Assembly: GCA_030704615.1 (NCBI GenBank)
Contig: CM060733.1
Location: 36,766,001-36,830,000, forward strand
From: Takakia lepidozioides
Taxonomy: Eukaryota; Streptophyta; Takakiopsida; Takakiales; Takakiaceae
Direction: 5' to 3'
Length of the DNA stretch: 64,000 nt
This document shows positions 62,576 through 64,000 of the stretch, in pieces; the stretch's first letter is position 1, and the number at the start of each line of letters is the position of its first letter. Both the position numbers and the translations under genes were made by a program. The notes beneath the pieces are model-generated. The model ran no database searches. It was not told the origin of the DNA and saw nothing but the letters and a program-made list of their open reading frames with translations.

Positions 62576-64000
62576 GAAATGCGAATGCGGCGCCGCATTT
62601 CCGGTAAGTACATCAAGCTACACATCCGTACTTGTTGGAAGAAAATGCGGCACCGCATTTCCGTTCCACCTTCACATACCTTAGTTGTTGAACGGAAATA
62701 CGGTGCCGCATTTCCGTCCCACAGCTCCATGTATGAGATTCAGAAGGGAAATGCGGCGCCGCATTTTCCCACTTCACATACGTTAGTTGATGAATGGAAA
62801 TGCCGTGCCACATTTCCGTTCGGGAAAGTATAGAGGTCTCACCTGGACAGAAATGCGGTGTCGCATTTCCGGTCTGGAAAGGTTGAAGGTCTCACATGGA
62901 TGGAAATGCGGCAACACATTTCCGTAGCACAGCTCCAGGCCGAATATACAAAACGGAAATGCGGCGCCGCATTTCCGTTCGAGAATGTCGGAAGGTGCGA
63001 CTCGAACGGAAATGCGGTGCCGCATTTCTGTACCCGTTGCGCACGATTTTCAGTCAGAATGGAAATGCGGTACCGCATTTCCGTTCTGTAGAGTATTAAC
63101 GTCTGACGCTGGCGGAAATGCCTTCCCGCATTTTCGTTCCACAGCTCCATGCCTCACATACAAAACGGAAATGCGGTGCCGCATTTCCGTTTTGGAATGT
63201 CGGATGGTGGGACTCCGACGGAAATGCGGTACCGCATTTCAATTCCGATGTTTCAGGATATTTCATCAGAACGGAAATGCGGTGCCGCATTTCCCTTTTA
63301 AATCTAATTTCCGTTCTGGAATGTTGGGAGGTGCGACTCGGATGGAAAGCCGCATTTCAGTTCGATGGTTCACGATTTTCAGTCAGAACGGAAATGCGGC
63401 CGCATTTCCGTTCTGGATAGTGTGAATGTCTGTCGGAATTGCGCTGTATGAAGCTGTCGGAATCACTCGGCTCCAGGCATCAGATACAAAATGGAAATGC
63501 GGCGCCGCATTTCCTTTATGGAATGTCGAAAAGTGCGACTCGGACGGAAATGCGGTGCCGCATTTCTGTTCCCGTTGTTCATAATTCTCAATCAGAACGG
63601 AAATGCGGTACCGCATTTCCGTTCCACCTTCACATACCGTGCTTGTGAATGAAAATGCGGTACCGCATTTCCGTTCTCGAGAGTATGAATGTCTTTTAAG
63701 GACGGAAATGTGCTGCAGCATTTCTATCCCTCAGCTCCATGCATCAGATACAAAATGGAAATGCGGCGCCGCATTTCCGTTCTGGAATGTCGAAAAGTGC
63801 GACTCGGACGGAAATGCGGTGCCGCATTTCTGTTCCCGTTGTTCATAATCTCAATCAGAACGGAAATGCGGTACCGCATTTCCGTTCCACCTTCACATAC
63901 CGTGCTTGCTGGATGGAAATGCGTTACCGCATTTCCGTTCTGGAGAGTATAAAGGTTTCCCCCGGACGGAAACTCGGTGCCGCATTTCCGTCGCTCTGGT
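62576..64000. repeat. Type B palindrome array upstream of copy 2, higher-order units
   Basis: About 26 palindromes of the form GGAAATGCGG-NN-CCGCATTTCC every 50-60 bp up to the window edge. Spacers repeat in order (CAGCTCCATGCATCAGATAC; GAATGTCGAAAAGTGCGACT; GTTGTTCATAATTCTCAATC; TTCCACCTTCACATACCGTG), giving units of about 260 bp (for example 63,480-63,740 and 63,745-64,000). Centres are GGCGCC, GGTGCC, GGCACC or GGTACC. Confidence 0.92.

Noticed and set aside
62576-64000. CRISPR array (palindromic repeats with spacers of about 30-40 bp)
   Set aside because: The spacers themselves repeat in higher-order units, there are no cas genes, and the context is eukaryotic.
1-64000. Assignment to a charophyte alga because of the DNMT-bearing gypsy element
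   Set aside because: The edited-type psbZ fragment speaks for a land plant; I have no further evidence to name a group.

Overview
The window reads as nuclear DNA of a green plant: split genes with GT-AG introns, Ty3/gypsy LTR retrotransposons (one primed by initiator tRNA-Met, as is usual in plants), a MULE-type transposase gene and a plastid DNA fragment. The plastid fragment carries psbZ with genomic C at seven places where the conserved protein or its start/stop codons need U. That points to a land plant with abundant plastid C-to-U editing rather than to an alga, but I cannot name the species.

Layout. 1-6.6 kb (minus): copy 1 of a ten-exon gene coding for a ParB-like (DGNHR) module and a circularly ordered beta-class DNA methyltransferase fold; it is frameshifted, and its end carries a small inversion. 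6.8-8.3 kb: arrays of a 22-bp perfect palindrome. 8.4-10.9 kb (plus): first part of a MULE/SWIM transposase-like gene, split by two LTR retrotransposons that entered 127 bp apart; the rest lies at 22.1 kb and 33.4-34.5 kb. The first intruder (10,929-22,102) is a Ty3/gypsy element with 2.3-kb LTRs and a second, degenerate RNase H. The second (22,234-33,387, genes on minus) codes for gag, protease, a DNMT3-like cytosine-5 methyltransferase, RT, RNase H, integrase and a PHD finger, and its LTR parts are circularly permuted.

34.6-35.3 kb: more palindrome-related repeats. 35.4-46.2 kb (plus) and 48.1-54.5 kb (minus): copies of a third gypsy family. The plus-strand copy is a tandem, partly deleted derivative with shared stop codons, and it holds the plastid psbZ-trnG fragment as filler. 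Between and beyond them are unassigned gene remnants (46.5-48.1 kb, 55.0-55.7 kb). 57.0-62.2 kb (minus): copy 2 of the ParB/methyltransferase gene, with the same intron positions as copy 1, flanked on both sides by palindrome arrays (56.2-56.9 and 62.6-64.0 kb) and with single palindromes in three introns.

Most genes here belong to mobile elements. Three separate DNA-methyltransferase-type genes (two ParB-linked, one inside a retrotransposon) stand out. Nearly every coding region has one-base frame breaks, and the two LTRs of the first element differ almost only by short indels, mostly in base runs. Many breaks may therefore be sequence errors rather than true decay.
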